NCBI GenBank assembly: GCA_020633055.1
Contig: JACKEJ010000011.1
Location: forward strand, 248,001-312,000
Direction of reading: 5' to 3'
Length of the DNA stretch: 64,000 bases
Source: Sandaracinaceae bacterium
GTDB taxonomy: Bacteria > Myxococcota_A > Polyangia > Polyangiales > Houyiibacteriaceae
Below the pieces are notes generated by a model. That model saw only the letters and a list, made by a program, of their open reading frames with translations. It searched no databases and was not told where the DNA came from. Both the position numbers and the translations under genes were made by a program. Position 1 is the stretch's first letter, and each line of letters begins with the position of its first letter. Shown piece by piece: positions 28,619 to 37,160 of the stretch.

Positions 28619-29512
28619 GTGCGCGCGTTCGTACGTTTTCGTCTGCCAGACGGTGAGCTGGTGGAGCTCAGCCACGGCGACCTCATCGGACGGCTGGCGC
28701 TCGCCGCGTTGACACTGGATGACCCTCGCGTCTCCGAGGCGCACGCGCTCGTGAGCATGCGGCGCGGCGAGTTCGTCCTCTTGGGTCTGCGCGCCGGCTT
28801 TCGCGTGCGTGGTCGCGCGACCGAGGAGAGCGTCCTGCGGCCTGGGATGAGTGTCGAGCTCGCCGAGGGGCTGGTGCTCGAGGTGGACGCCGTGCAGCAC
28901 CCTCCCGACGTGCTCGCGTTGGAGCTCGAGGGTCTCGGTCGCCACGTGCTCCCAGGCGTCGTCAGCCTGCACCTCGGACCGCCTGCGCACCTCGCGCCTC
29001 GCTTCGACGCGGACGCCGCCCTGCACGTTTGGTGGAACGGAGGCACCTGGCGGGCCCGGGTCGCCGGGGAAGCGCCCCTCGATGTCGAGGCTGGCGACGC
29101 GCTAACCCTCGGCGACACGCGCGTCAGGTTCGTGTCCGTCGATGCCGTCGGCGCGCTGACCACTCCCAACCAAGACGCCCGACTCGCCCCGCCCCTCCGC
29201 ATCGTGGTCTGGTACGACAGCGTCGAGATCCATCGCCCTGGCCACCTGCCGCTGACCCTCGGAGGCGTCGGTGCACGCCTGTTGAGCGAGCTGCTGTTGC
29301 TCGAGGGGCCGGTGCCATGGCAGGTGGTCGCGCAGGAGATCTGGCGCGAGGGCTCCCCGGACGAGCTGCGTCATCGTTGGGACGTGACGCTCAGCCGCCT
29401 GCGAGCGCGCCTGCGGGCAGCCGGCGTACGGCGCGACCTCATCCGACACGACGGGAGCGGCTCGGTGCAGTGCGTCCGCTACCCGTCGGACACGCTCGAA
29501 GACCGCAGTTGA
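28619..29512 (+). CDS. FHA-domain protein with C-terminal winged helix (probable transcription regulator)
   Basis: 297 residues from GTG. Residues about 5-95 match an FHA domain (LIGRLALAALTLDDPRVSEAHALV, then FVLLGLRAGFRVRG), although the usual GR...S..H pattern is partly altered. A second beta-rich segment follows. The last 100 residues resemble an OmpR/PhoB-type winged helix (GVGARLLSELLLLEGPVPW, EIWREGSPDELRHRWDVTLS, LRARLRAAGV). FHA domains bind phosphothreonine, so this could read the state of the convergent Ser/Thr kinase at 29595 and control transcription. It is 123 bases from the previous gene. Confidence 0.75.
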   Translation: MRAFVRFRLPDGELVELSHGDLIGRLALAALTLDDPRVSEAHALVSMRRGEFVLLGLRAGFRVRGRATEESVLRPGMSVELAEGLVLEVDAVQHPPDVLALELEGLGRHVLPGVVSLHLGPPAHLAPRFDADAALHVWWNGGTWRARVAGEAPLDVEAGDALTLGDTRVRFVSVDAVGALTTPNQDARLAPPLRIVVWYDSVEIHRPGHLPLTLGGVGARLLSELLLLEGPVPWQVVAQEIWREGSPDELRHRWDVTLSRLRARLRAAGVRRDLIRHDGSGSVQCVRYPSDTLEDRS

Positions 29513-29594
29513 TCTCCTGCACGAGCGGCTCCGCGCCGCAGGGAGACACGCGCGGGGTCCGCCGGGGCACGCCGCGGCGGACCCCGCGCCCAAC

Positions 29595-31181
29595 TCACAG
29601 CGGGACGGGCTGCGCGCCAGGGGGTAGCGCGGCCACGGAGACAGTGACGCGATAGCGACCGAACGAGGGTTCGAGCCCCGCCGTCGGCCACGCCGTGTCA
29701 CGCAGCACCGACTGCACGCACGCGTCCTCAGCGTCCGTCCGTGAACCACGCTGGTCCGGACGCGTGCCTTGCAGCACCTCGACCACCTGTCCGTCCGCCT
29801 CGTAGCGTACGGTGTACGCTGCGAGGAATCCAAGTCGTCGCTCCCCCGACGATGGAAAGCACGCGGTCACCCGTCCCTCGACCAAGGTGGCCACAGCCGC
29901 CTGCTCTTCCACCGAGCCGAACAGGACCACGACGTGGGAGTCTGGTGGGCGATACACGAACGGCGGAGCTGTGGAGGCCATGCTTGACGCCGCGCTGGGC
30001 GGTCGGGGCTCCTCGGCCGTCGGCGGAGCGCCGTGCGGTGAGGGCTCGCGGGACCCGAGCGACAGGAACACGAGGCCCCCCAGCGCCGATGCGGTCAGGG
30101 CGGCCGCCCACACGCGTACCCGTCGGTGAGGGTGCGGCGCGCCGACGTCGTCCGCAGCACGGCGTGTCCCGCCGATCCTCGGCGTCGCTCCCGTCGCCGG
30201 CGTCGCTCCCATCGTCGGCGTCTCTCTGGTCTGCTGCGTCGCGCCGCCCACCCTCGGCGTGGCGCTCGCCCCCACGGTGGGTGCGTCGCGGTCGCCGGTT
30301 CCGAGGGGCGCCACGCCGAAGGCGTCGGACGGCCCACCGACAACGCCCACCAACGTCCGCAGCTCGTGGGCCACGGCCGCCGCCGACATGGGACGCTCGC
30401 GCGGGTCGGGGTGCAGCAGGCGCGCGACGCACGCGTCGAGCGCGTCCGGCGCATCGGGGCAGCTCTCTCGGAGCGGACGGAGCGGCAAAGGCGCGCTGGC
30501 GGCGACGAGCTCGGCGAGGGTCGTTGCGGCGAACGGGCGCGCGCCGGTCAGCAACGTGTGCAGCAGCACGCCTGCGGCCCACAAGTCGGCGGCCGGTCCA
30601 ACACGATGCCCGGCCAGCTGCTCGGGCGCCATGTACGCAGGCGTGCCCACGGCCACGTCGGTGGCCGTCAGCGTGTCCCCAGCGTCGTCGACCTGAGCGA
30701 CGCCCAGGTCTATCAGCTTCGCGCGCTGCCCCTTCGGCCCCCGCACGAGCAACACGTTCGCAGGCTTGAGATCGCGGTGCACGATGCCAGCCGCGTGCAG
30801 CGCGGAGAGCGTGTCCAGCACGTCGGCCACCAGACCCAACGTCTCGCCGAGCGGGAGGCGCCCGCGGACCGCGAGCACGTCCCGCAAGCTCTCGCCGTCC
30901 ACCAGCTCCATGATGAGGTAAGGCGGGGTGCCGTCGAGAGCGACGTCGTAGACGTCCACCAATCCCTCGTGCTTCACCGACGCGACGGCGAGCGCCTCGC
31001 GCCGAAAACGCTCGAGCGCGTCGACGTCGGAGGCGAAGGCGGGGAGGAGCACCTTGAGCGCGACCCGTCGGCGCAGCTGCGTGTCCTCGGCTTCGAACAC
31101 CGCGCCCATGCCGCCGCGCGCAATGGGGTGCAGCACGCGGTATCGGTCGCCCACCACATCGCCCGGGCGCAGGAGCGTCAC
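29595..31181 (-). CDS. Membrane-anchored Ser/Thr protein kinase (Pkn/PknB type)
   Basis: 528 residues. The kinase domain (about 13-280) has the glycine loop IARGGMGAVFEAE, K43 in VALKVL, HRDLKPAN with catalytic D137 and GTPAYMAPEQ. The metal-binding motif is DLG (D158) instead of DFG, which is tolerated in many bacterial kinases. A low-complexity Thr/Gly/Pro linker leads to one membrane helix (about 357-376) and a 150-residue extracytoplasmic domain, which lacks PASTA repeats and is not recognised. It is convergent with the FHA gene and could phosphorylate parts of the GTPase locus. Confidence 0.93.
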   Translation of the reverse strand: MTLLRPGDVVGDRYRVLHPIARGGMGAVFEAEDTQLRRRVALKVLLPAFASDVDALERFRREALAVASVKHEGLVDVYDVALDGTPPYLIMELVDGESLRDVLAVRGRLPLGETLGLVADVLDTLSALHAAGIVHRDLKPANVLLVRGPKGQRAKLIDLGVAQVDDAGDTLTATDVAVGTPAYMAPEQLAGHRVGPAADLWAAGVLLHTLLTGARPFAATTLAELVAASAPLPLRPLRESCPDAPDALDACVARLLHPDPRERPMSAAAVAHELRTLVGVVGGPSDAFGVAPLGTGDRDAPTVGASATPRVGGATQQTRETPTMGATPATGATPRIGGTRRAADDVGAPHPHRRVRVWAAALTASALGGLVFLSLGSREPSPHGAPPTAEEPRPPSAASSMASTAPPFVYRPPDSHVVVLFGSVEEQAAVATLVEGRVTACFPSSGERRLGFLAAYTVRYEADGQVVEVLQGTRPDQRGSRTDAEDACVQSVLRDTAWPTAGLEPSFGRYRVTVSVAALPPGAQPVPL

Positions 31182-31197
31182 GGAGGAGGCGTCCTGG

Positions 31198-32157
31198 TCA
31201 CAGCCCGAGCTTACCGCGATACCACGCGAGGGTGCGCTCGATGCCGCTCTCGAGATCCACCTGGGCGCGGAAACCCAGCTGCTTCTCGGCCTTGCGGATG
31301 TCGGGGATGCGCAGCTCCACGTCGGCGAAGTCCCACGGCACGAACTCGAGCTGGGACTGACTCCCGGCGAGCTGCACCACGAGCTTCGCCAGATGGTAGA
31401 TCGTCACCGAGCTGCGCGCGTTGCCGATGTTGAACGTCTCGCCGACCGCCTCGTCACGCGTCATCGCCAAGAGGATGGCGTCCACGATGTCGTCGATGTA
31501 GCACCACGCCCGGATCTGGTCGCCCTCGTTGTGGATCTGGATGGGCTCGTTCTTCAACGCGCGCACCACGAAGGCGTGGATGGCGCCCTCCCCCACCTGA
31601 CCCGGCCCGTAGATGTTGAAGGGCCGGATGGCGCACGTGGGGAGGCCGAACTGCTTGAAGTAGTTGTGCGCCAAGTGCTCGGTCGCGAGCTTGCTGACCG
31701 CGTACGTCCAGCGCGCCTCGCCGACCGCGCCGAGGCTGGTGACGTCCGCCTCGTGCACGCGGAACGCATAGGTACCGAACACCTCGCTGGTGGAGAAGTC
31801 GATGAAGCGCTTGATGCCGCCATGGTCACGCGCTGCGCGCAGGGCGTTCATGGTGCCCTCCAAGGAGATCTCCATGGTGGGTACGGGGTTCTTGAGGACC
31901 GTGTCCACGCCCGCGATGCTCGCCATGTGGATGACGTAGTCCATCCCCTCGACCGCGGCGTTCATGCAGGCTCGGTCCTGCACGTCGCCCTTGATCAACT
32001 CGACGTTGGGATGGGTGTCGAGCCCCGCTGCCCCGAGCGCGTTGCGCCGGAGCGTGTCGAGAATGCGGATGCGGTTCTTGTCCGCGAGCCGGGCCGTGAG
32101 CGCGGTGCCGATGAAGCCAGCACCGCCCGTGATGAGAATCCGCGCGCCTTCGAGCAT
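31198..32157 (-). CDS. Extended-SDR NAD(P)-dependent sugar-nucleotide epimerase/dehydratase
   Basis: 319 residues, the normal size. NAD-binding TGGAGFIG at 10-17, active-site Ser in FSTSEVFG and the YxxxK pair (Y152, K156) in TYAVSKLATEH are present, followed by RPFNIYGPGQ and the C-terminal substrate domain. Family members make or modify UDP- or GDP-sugars for envelope polysaccharides; the substrate is not decidable here. It is 16 bases upstream of the Ser/Thr kinase gene on the same strand, so they may be co-transcribed. Starts at ATG 32157. Confidence 0.9.
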   Translation of the reverse strand: MLEGARILITGGAGFIGTALTARLADKNRIRILDTLRRNALGAAGLDTHPNVELIKGDVQDRACMNAAVEGMDYVIHMASIAGVDTVLKNPVPTMEISLEGTMNALRAARDHGGIKRFIDFSTSEVFGTYAFRVHEADVTSLGAVGEARWTYAVSKLATEHLAHNYFKQFGLPTCAIRPFNIYGPGQVGEGAIHAFVVRALKNEPIQIHNEGDQIRAWCYIDDIVDAILLAMTRDEAVGETFNIGNARSSVTIYHLAKLVVQLAGSQSQLEFVPWDFADVELRIPDIRKAEKQLGFRAQVDLESGIERTLAWYRGKLGL

Positions 32158-32308
32158 GGCCTGCGTGTACCACGGACAGGCAGAAAGGGCTCAAACGACG
32201 CACGCTCCCCGTTCCCACGCGGTCGGCCGCCACGGGGGTGATCGGGTGGAGCTGGAAGGAGCACCCGACGCGCCGCTGGCCCCCGTGGTCGCGCCGCTTG
32301 ACAGGGCA

Positions 32309-32327
32309 ACCAATTTCGCACATTGGT
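32309..32327. promoter_or_regulatory. Inverted repeat overlapping the FadR-like gene promoter
   Basis: ACCAAT-TTCGCAC-ATTGGT is a perfect 6-base inverted repeat, and a third half-site CCAAT follows at 32332-32336 just before the ATG. TTGACA at 32298-32303 could be a -35 box immediately upstream. The site is well placed for autoregulation by the GntR-family protein at 32337. Confidence 0.5.
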
Positions 32328-32336
32328 TTATCCAAT

Positions 32337-33146
32337 ATGCCCCGCCGGCCCCCAGCCGCTCCCGCCGAGAGCCACGCGAAGACCCTGCCCGACCGCATCG
32401 CGGACGAGCTGATCGCGCGCATCTTCACGGGGCAGCTGGCCGCCGGGGAGCGACTGCCCCCCGAGCGCGTGCTGGCCGAAGAGCTTGGGGTGGACCGCAC
32501 CTCCCTGCGCGCGGCGTTGCGCCAGCTCTCGCGCATGCACGTCGTGCGCGCCACGCAGGGCTCCGGCATCACCGTGCTGGACTACCGGCGGCATGCCGGG
32601 CTCGACTTCCTGTCCGCGGTGCTGGAGATCCCGGGTCTCGAGCTGGGCGGTGCATTCCTGATCGAGGCGCTCGACCAGTGGAACCACACCATGCCGCGCT
32701 TCGTGGCGGCGGCCCTGAAGCGCGCGACGCCCGCCCAGCTGGGCGAGATCGACGCATTCATGGAGGCGCAGCTGAAGGCCCTCGACGCCGCCCCAAAGGG
32801 CAAGCGGGGCGCCGCGCTGGATCGTGTGGCGGAGATCGAGATGGACCTCCAGGACCATCTCGTCGATGTCCTCGGGGACGTCATGCTGCGCCTGGCCGCC
32901 AACTCCACCCGCGGCATCCGTCACCGTTTGGCGCGCCTGCAGCTCGACCTCGTCGACGCGCGCAAGCAGTGCGAGGCGCAGCGCACCATGTTCCAAGGCG
33001 CACTCACCACCACGCTGCCCGAGGACGTGCTCCTCCAGGCGCACGCCGCGTACCTGAGCGCACACCACCAGTCCCTGCGGGCGCACATCGCCACGCTGCC
33101 GCAGCGTCCGCACCGCACCAGCACCTGGACCCGCGACGTCGACTGA
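32337..33146 (+). CDS. GntR-family (FadR-like) transcription regulator
   Basis: 269 residues. The N-terminal winged helix has TLPDRIADELIARIFTGQLA, AGERLPPERVLAEELGVDRT and SLRAALRQLS, the standard GntR pattern. The C-terminal 180 residues are helical with repeated Asp/His positions, as in the FadR/FCD effector domain. The ATG at 32337 follows a palindrome. It precedes the 33181 unknown gene and the GMC oxidoreductase operon, which it may control. Ligand not known. Confidence 0.88.
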   Translation: MPRRPPAAPAESHAKTLPDRIADELIARIFTGQLAAGERLPPERVLAEELGVDRTSLRAALRQLSRMHVVRATQGSGITVLDYRRHAGLDFLSAVLEIPGLELGGAFLIEALDQWNHTMPRFVAAALKRATPAQLGEIDAFMEAQLKALDAAPKGKRGAALDRVAEIEMDLQDHLVDVLGDVMLRLAANSTRGIRHRLARLQLDLVDARKQCEAQRTMFQGALTTTLPEDVLLQAHAAYLSAHHQSLRAHIATLPQRPHRTSTWTRDVD

Positions 33147-33180
33147 CGCCGCGCCGATCAACCCCGAAAGCCAACACGAC

Positions 33181-33795
33181 ATGTCGAAGCTCAGCTCCCT
33201 CATCCACTCCACCAGCAGCACGATCGAGGACATCGGCACCTACCTGGACGGCCTGACGCACAGCTCGCGCATGCAGGCGCTCAGCACCACCTCGCGCGAC
33301 GATCAGCGCACGCTGTGGGAGAAGGCGTCGTCGGACGCCGGGCGCATCACCCTCGAGCACTTCCTCCCCGCGAGCGTCCCCGCCCTCCGCCCCGTGGTGC
33401 ACCACGGCCGCAACACCCTGCCGCTGCCCGACGCACAGAAGTTCTTCCGCAAGCCCATGCTGCGCCCCAACGACGGCAGCGCGCGCGCCTTTGGATACAA
33501 CGACGCGCCCTCCGAGCCGCTGGTGGGACCGGGGTACTTCGTCCTGGTATCGACCGCTGGGAACACCAAGTGGGCCCCTCGCGGCGCGTGGGTGGTGGAC
33601 TACTTCCAGCACCCGGACGGTGCAGTGGCGCCCCAGTGGCCGCGCGTGCGCCCCAACAGCGAGGGCCTACAGCGCTTCATCTACATGGGCACCCGCGACT
33701 TCATGCGCCGCGTGAGCGAGCACGTGTCCATCGGCGCCGCGTACAAGGGCGAGAAGCCCCTCGACCACTACTTCACGCTCTGTCGCGAGGACTGA
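33181..33795 (+). CDS. Unknown 204-residue protein upstream of the GMC oxidoreductase
   Basis: A soluble-looking protein without a signal peptide. Residues 1-60 are helical and Ser/Thr-rich (LIHSTSSTIEDIGTYLDGL). The remainder is aromatic-rich beta (GPGYFVLVSTAGNTKWAPRG, AWVVDYFQHP). The shared context with the following helical protein and oxidoreductase suggests a metabolic operon; intergenic gaps are 34 and 24 bases. I recognise no family. Confidence 0.6.
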   Translation: MSKLSSLIHSTSSTIEDIGTYLDGLTHSSRMQALSTTSRDDQRTLWEKASSDAGRITLEHFLPASVPALRPVVHHGRNTLPLPDAQKFFRKPMLRPNDGSARAFGYNDAPSEPLVGPGYFVLVSTAGNTKWAPRGAWVVDYFQHPDGAVAPQWPRVRPNSEGLQRFIYMGTRDFMRRVSEHVSIGAAYKGEKPLDHYFTLCRED

Positions 33796-33819
33796 GCCCG
33801 CGCCCCCTGGGAGCCCACC

Positions 33820-34320
33820 ATGTTCGCCTTCGAGAGACGCTGGCTGCTGCGCATCTTCGACGCCATCTATCCGGCCAACGCGCCGGGTGGGCTGCGCCTT
33901 GGCGCCGCCGACGTCCCGCTCGAAGGGCTGCTCGCGGACCTGCGGCGGCACGCGCCGTTCGACTTCATGCTCGGCGTGCGCGCAGCCGCGTGGGTGGTGA
34001 CGCTGTTCGGCCCACTGCTGATCGGGCGGCTCCGTCGCTTCGGTTCGCTCCTGCCCAACGAGCGCGCGGACGTGCTCGAGGGGCTCGCCCACCATCGCCT
34101 CTACCTCGTGCGCGAGCTGCCGATGCTGCTCAAGATGGTGGCCAGCCTGGGCTACGTCGGCGTCCCCGAGGTCCAACGTGCCATCGGCCTCGCGGTAGTG
34201 GACGACACCCCACCCGCATGGGCGACGTCGACGACCGGCGGGTCGAGCGGTGGCGCGGGAGGCGCTTCGCCGGGTAGCTCGGGCGCGGCGGCCAGCAGCG
34301 CACGGGAGGCGACGCTGTGA
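33820..34320 (+). CDS. Small helical protein coupled to the GMC oxidoreductase
   Basis: 166 residues. The main part is helical with one hydrophobic stretch (LGVRAAAWVVTLFGPLLIGR). The last 35 residues are Gly/Ser/Ala/Thr only and probably disordered. The stop codon overlaps the GTG of the oxidoreductase (GTGA at 34317-34320), so they are translationally coupled. Some GMC-type dehydrogenases need a small helical accessory subunit for export or assembly; whether this is one is inference. Confidence 0.6.
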   Translation: MFAFERRWLLRIFDAIYPANAPGGLRLGAADVPLEGLLADLRRHAPFDFMLGVRAAAWVVTLFGPLLIGRLRRFGSLLPNERADVLEGLAHHRLYLVRELPMLLKMVASLGYVGVPEVQRAIGLAVVDDTPPAWATSTTGGSSGGAGGASPGSSGAAASSAREATL

Positions 34321-35837
34321 GTGGCGCCGTCCTCGGGTTGGGCGACGTCGCTGGGCGGCCCCACGTCCACGACAACGCCGACGTGGTGATCGTCGGCACA
34401 GGAGCCGCGGGCGCCACGGCCGCGCGCGTACTGACCGCGGCGGGCCTGTCCGTGGTGATGCTCGAAGAGGGTCATCCCACCCCGCGCGATGGCTTCCGTC
34501 AGGACGCCTACACCGGCTTCAAGGGGCTCTGGCGCGACCTCGGCTTCCGCGCCGCCCGTGGACGCGTGCTGATGCCCATCCTCCAAGGCCGCGCAGTAGG
34601 CGGAACCACCGTAATCAACGGCGCCATCATGCACCGCTTGCCGGAGAAGGTGCACGCCAGCTGGCAGGAGATGGGTGCCATCGACGACCTGCTCGACTAC
34701 GCGGGGCTGACCGAGGTCTTCGACCAGCTGGACGACGAGCTGGGCGTCGGTCCCGCCCCCGAGGCCGTGCTGGGACGCAACAACGCGCTCATGCGCGGGG
34801 GCGTCGAGGGCATCGGCGCCAAGGGCAACCTCATCCTGCGCAACGTGCGCGACTGCGAGGGCTCGGCGCGCTGCAGCCAGGGCTGCCCCAACGCCCGCAA
34901 GCAGTCCATGCACCTGACCTACATCCCGCGCTCCGTCGCGGCGGGTGCGCGGGTGTACGCGGCTTGTCGCGTGACCAAGGTCGAGTCGCGCGGCGGCCGG
35001 GCCGTAGCCGTGTTGGGCCGCTTCCAGGACCCGATCACGGGCACCCGCGGCCCCGAGCTGCGCGTCGAGGCCAAACGCGCCGTGCTGCTGGCGGCGAGCG
35101 CCATCCAGACCCCCGTCCTGCTCCACGCGAGCGGCGTCCGAGGTGGCCTGGTGGGGCGGCGCTTCCAGGCGCACCCCGGCACGAGCGTGATGGGCGTCTT
35201 CGAAGACCGCGTGAACATGTTCTTCGGCGCGACGCAGGGCTACGAGACGACGCACTTCTGGGACGAGCGCATGAAGTTCGAGAGCGTGGCCGTGCAGCCC
35301 GAGATCGCGGCCACGCGCCTGCCCGGCTTCGGCCCTGCGCTGCAGGCGCGTCTGGCCAACGTCGGCCACGTCGCGCAGTGGGGCGTCCAGGTGCGCGCGG
35401 AGGCCCACGGCCGCGTGCGGCCTGGCCTGCTGGGCGGGGAGAGCGTCTGGTACGACCTCACGGCGCGGGACGTCGCGCGCTACCGCGTCGGGATCCGGCG
35501 CTTGATCGAGATGATGTTCGCGGCTGGCGCGAAGGAGGTCTGGCCGGGCGTGCACGGGCTGCCCACGGCGCTGACGTCCCCCGACCAAGCGCGCGCGCTG
35601 GACACGCTGGACGACGACCCGCGGCGCTACCACTTCATCGCGGCGCACCTGTTCGGGACGGCCGCCATGCACCGTGACCCGCGAGCGGGTGTAGTGCGTC
35701 CCGACGGTCGCACCCATGCCCTCGACGGGCTGTACGTGGTGGACTCGTCGCTCTTCCCCACCAACCTCGGCGTCAACCCGCAGCACACCATCTGCGCCAT
35801 CGCGTGGAAGCTGGCCGAGCGCATCGCCGAGGCGTAA
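34317..35837 (+). CDS. GMC-family FAD-dependent oxidoreductase
   Basis: 506 residues. FAD-binding VVIVGTGAAGATAARVL is near residue 22. The segment ARCSQGCPNARKQSM carries conserved Cys residues and is typical of the long-chain alcohol oxidase/cholesterol oxidase-like branch. The C-terminal GMC block has VVDSSLFPTNLGVNPQHTIC, with the active-site His region in FIAAHLFGTAAMH and NPQHT. It oxidises an alcohol; the substrate is unknown. No signal peptide is visible. Starts with GTG in a 4-base overlap with the helical partner. Confidence 0.88.
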   Translation: MSGAVLGLGDVAGRPHVHDNADVVIVGTGAAGATAARVLTAAGLSVVMLEEGHPTPRDGFRQDAYTGFKGLWRDLGFRAARGRVLMPILQGRAVGGTTVINGAIMHRLPEKVHASWQEMGAIDDLLDYAGLTEVFDQLDDELGVGPAPEAVLGRNNALMRGGVEGIGAKGNLILRNVRDCEGSARCSQGCPNARKQSMHLTYIPRSVAAGARVYAACRVTKVESRGGRAVAVLGRFQDPITGTRGPELRVEAKRAVLLAASAIQTPVLLHASGVRGGLVGRRFQAHPGTSVMGVFEDRVNMFFGATQGYETTHFWDERMKFESVAVQPEIAATRLPGFGPALQARLANVGHVAQWGVQVRAEAHGRVRPGLLGGESVWYDLTARDVARYRVGIRRLIEMMFAAGAKEVWPGVHGLPTALTSPDQARALDTLDDDPRRYHFIAAHLFGTAAMHRDPRAGVVRPDGRTHALDGLYVVDSSLFPTNLGVNPQHTICAIAWKLAERIAEA

Positions 35838-35846
35838 GAACGCGGC

Positions 35847-36344
35847 ATGGACCCGAGCGCAGCCCTCCGCGAGCTGTTGGGCGACGTCCCACAGCTGGGC
35901 CGCCTCGAGTGGATCGGCCTACGTCCGGGGCGCGGGGAACCGATGCGCGTCGTCGCATCCGCCGAGCTGGTGGAGGGACACGGGATCGAGGGTGACCGCT
36001 ACGCGCGCAAGGGCGGGAAGCGCCAAGTGTCGCTCATCCAGCAAGAGCACCTCGGCGTGATCGACGCGTTCACGGAGCGCGCCGTCGCGCCCGAGCTGTT
36101 GCGGCGGAACCTGGTCGTCTCGGGGGTGCCGTTGGCTGCCCTGCGGCGCCTGCGCTTCGCCATCGGGGACGTGGAGCTCGCTGGCAGCGACCGCTGCGCC
36201 CCCTGCAGCCGCATGCGCGAGGCGCTTGGCCCAGGTGGCTACGCGGCGATGATCGACATGGGCGGCATCCTGGCCACGGTCACCCGTGGGGGCACCATCC
36301 GCGTCGGTGACACCGTGCGCGCGCTGGGCTTCCCAGACGCTTGA
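35847..36344 (+). CDS. MOSC-domain protein
   Basis: 165 residues. GIEGDRYARKGGKRQVSLIQ, LRRNLVVSGV and the Cys-containing CAPCSRMREALG are typical of stand-alone MOSC domains, which are related to the C-terminus of molybdenum cofactor sulfurase and YiiM. The proposed role is handling sulfur or Mo-cofactor chemistry, with the Cys as a candidate sulfur carrier. It begins 9 bases after the oxidoreductase, probably as the last gene of that operon. Confidence 0.85.
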   Translation: MDPSAALRELLGDVPQLGRLEWIGLRPGRGEPMRVVASAELVEGHGIEGDRYARKGGKRQVSLIQQEHLGVIDAFTERAVAPELLRRNLVVSGVPLAALRRLRFAIGDVELAGSDRCAPCSRMREALGPGGYAAMIDMGGILATVTRGGTIRVGDTVRALGFPDA

Positions 36345-36391
36345 GACCGGCCGCCACGCTCGCAGCGCACCGCGAGCTACCCCGGGGCCGG

Positions 36392-37075
36392 TCAGCGCAC
36401 AGCCCCACCGCGCGACTGGCGCCGCCGCTCGATGGCGAGGGCCACGATCGGGACCGCAGCGATCAGCGGAAACACGTAGAAGGCTGGGTTGTCCAGCTCG
36501 ACCCCGCGAGGCCTGTAGATGCCACCGCCGATCGCACAGGTGCCCAAGTACAGGACGATGACGACGACCCCCGCGCGACTCCACAGCCCGAGGTCGACCT
36601 GGGAGGGAGGCGCCGAGCGCGCTCCGCGGCGACGCCCCGGGGGGACGAACACGTCCACGAACGGCTCGTAGTCCCAGACGCACAGCCCCACCGCGGCGAG
36701 CCACATGAGCGTGGTCATGACGCCCGTGAAGACCGCACCCGTGCTCCAGCAGAGCGCCGTGATGGCCGCGAAGACGGGGACCGCGAGCAGCGCCCCGAGC
36801 GTGCCGTAGGTCTGCGTCATGAGGAGCGCCGCGATGGCGAGCTGGACGACACCGACGAAGCGGTAGAACGCGCCGGTGGCGTAGAACGCGTGCAGAAACT
36901 CGTGAAACGGTCCTGTGTTGGCGGCGTCCGTGAAGCGCTCGCCGAGGACCTTCTTGAGACCTGCTGGCAAGAAGGCGAAGCCCAGCAGCAGTCGCACGTT
37001 GGCGACGACCAGATGGGCCCAGCGGGCCGCGCGCAGGGCGTTCAGGGTGGACCGCATGCGGGGGTGTGCCAGCAT
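36392..37075 (-). CDS. DoxX-like multi-pass membrane protein
   Basis: 227 residues from ATG 37075. The first hydrophobic block VVANVRLLLGFAFLPAGLKK, with conserved Gly and Lys-Lys at its end, resembles DoxX/DoxD proteins. Three to five further membrane helices follow (GVVQLAIAALLM, LLAVPVFAAITALCW, VMTTLMWLAAVGLCV, FPLIAAVPIVALAI). The role is unknown; the family has been linked to quinol oxidation and redox control. It converges with the MOSC gene and diverges from the 37161 gene. Confidence 0.65.
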   Translation of the reverse strand: MLAHPRMRSTLNALRAARWAHLVVANVRLLLGFAFLPAGLKKVLGERFTDAANTGPFHEFLHAFYATGAFYRFVGVVQLAIAALLMTQTYGTLGALLAVPVFAAITALCWSTGAVFTGVMTTLMWLAAVGLCVWDYEPFVDVFVPPGRRRGARSAPPSQVDLGLWSRAGVVVIVLYLGTCAIGGGIYRPRGVELDNPAFYVFPLIAAVPIVALAIERRRQSRGGAVR

Positions 37076-37160
37076 GTCACCGGGAACCGCGTTGGGCGAC
37101 CGGCCACGGCCCCCAGATTTTTTTTGCAACGCGCGTCGGTCCGCCGATCACCCACAGAGC

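Noticed and set aside
28549..28656. ATG with a good GGAGG site before the FHA gene
   Set aside because: It is in a different frame from the FHA gene and ends after about 35 Arg-rich codons; probably chance.
37119..37126. Run of eight T bases as a rho-independent terminator
   Set aside because: No gene on the plus strand ends just before it and the preceding GGCC pairs cannot form a normal stem; it lies in a divergent promoter region.
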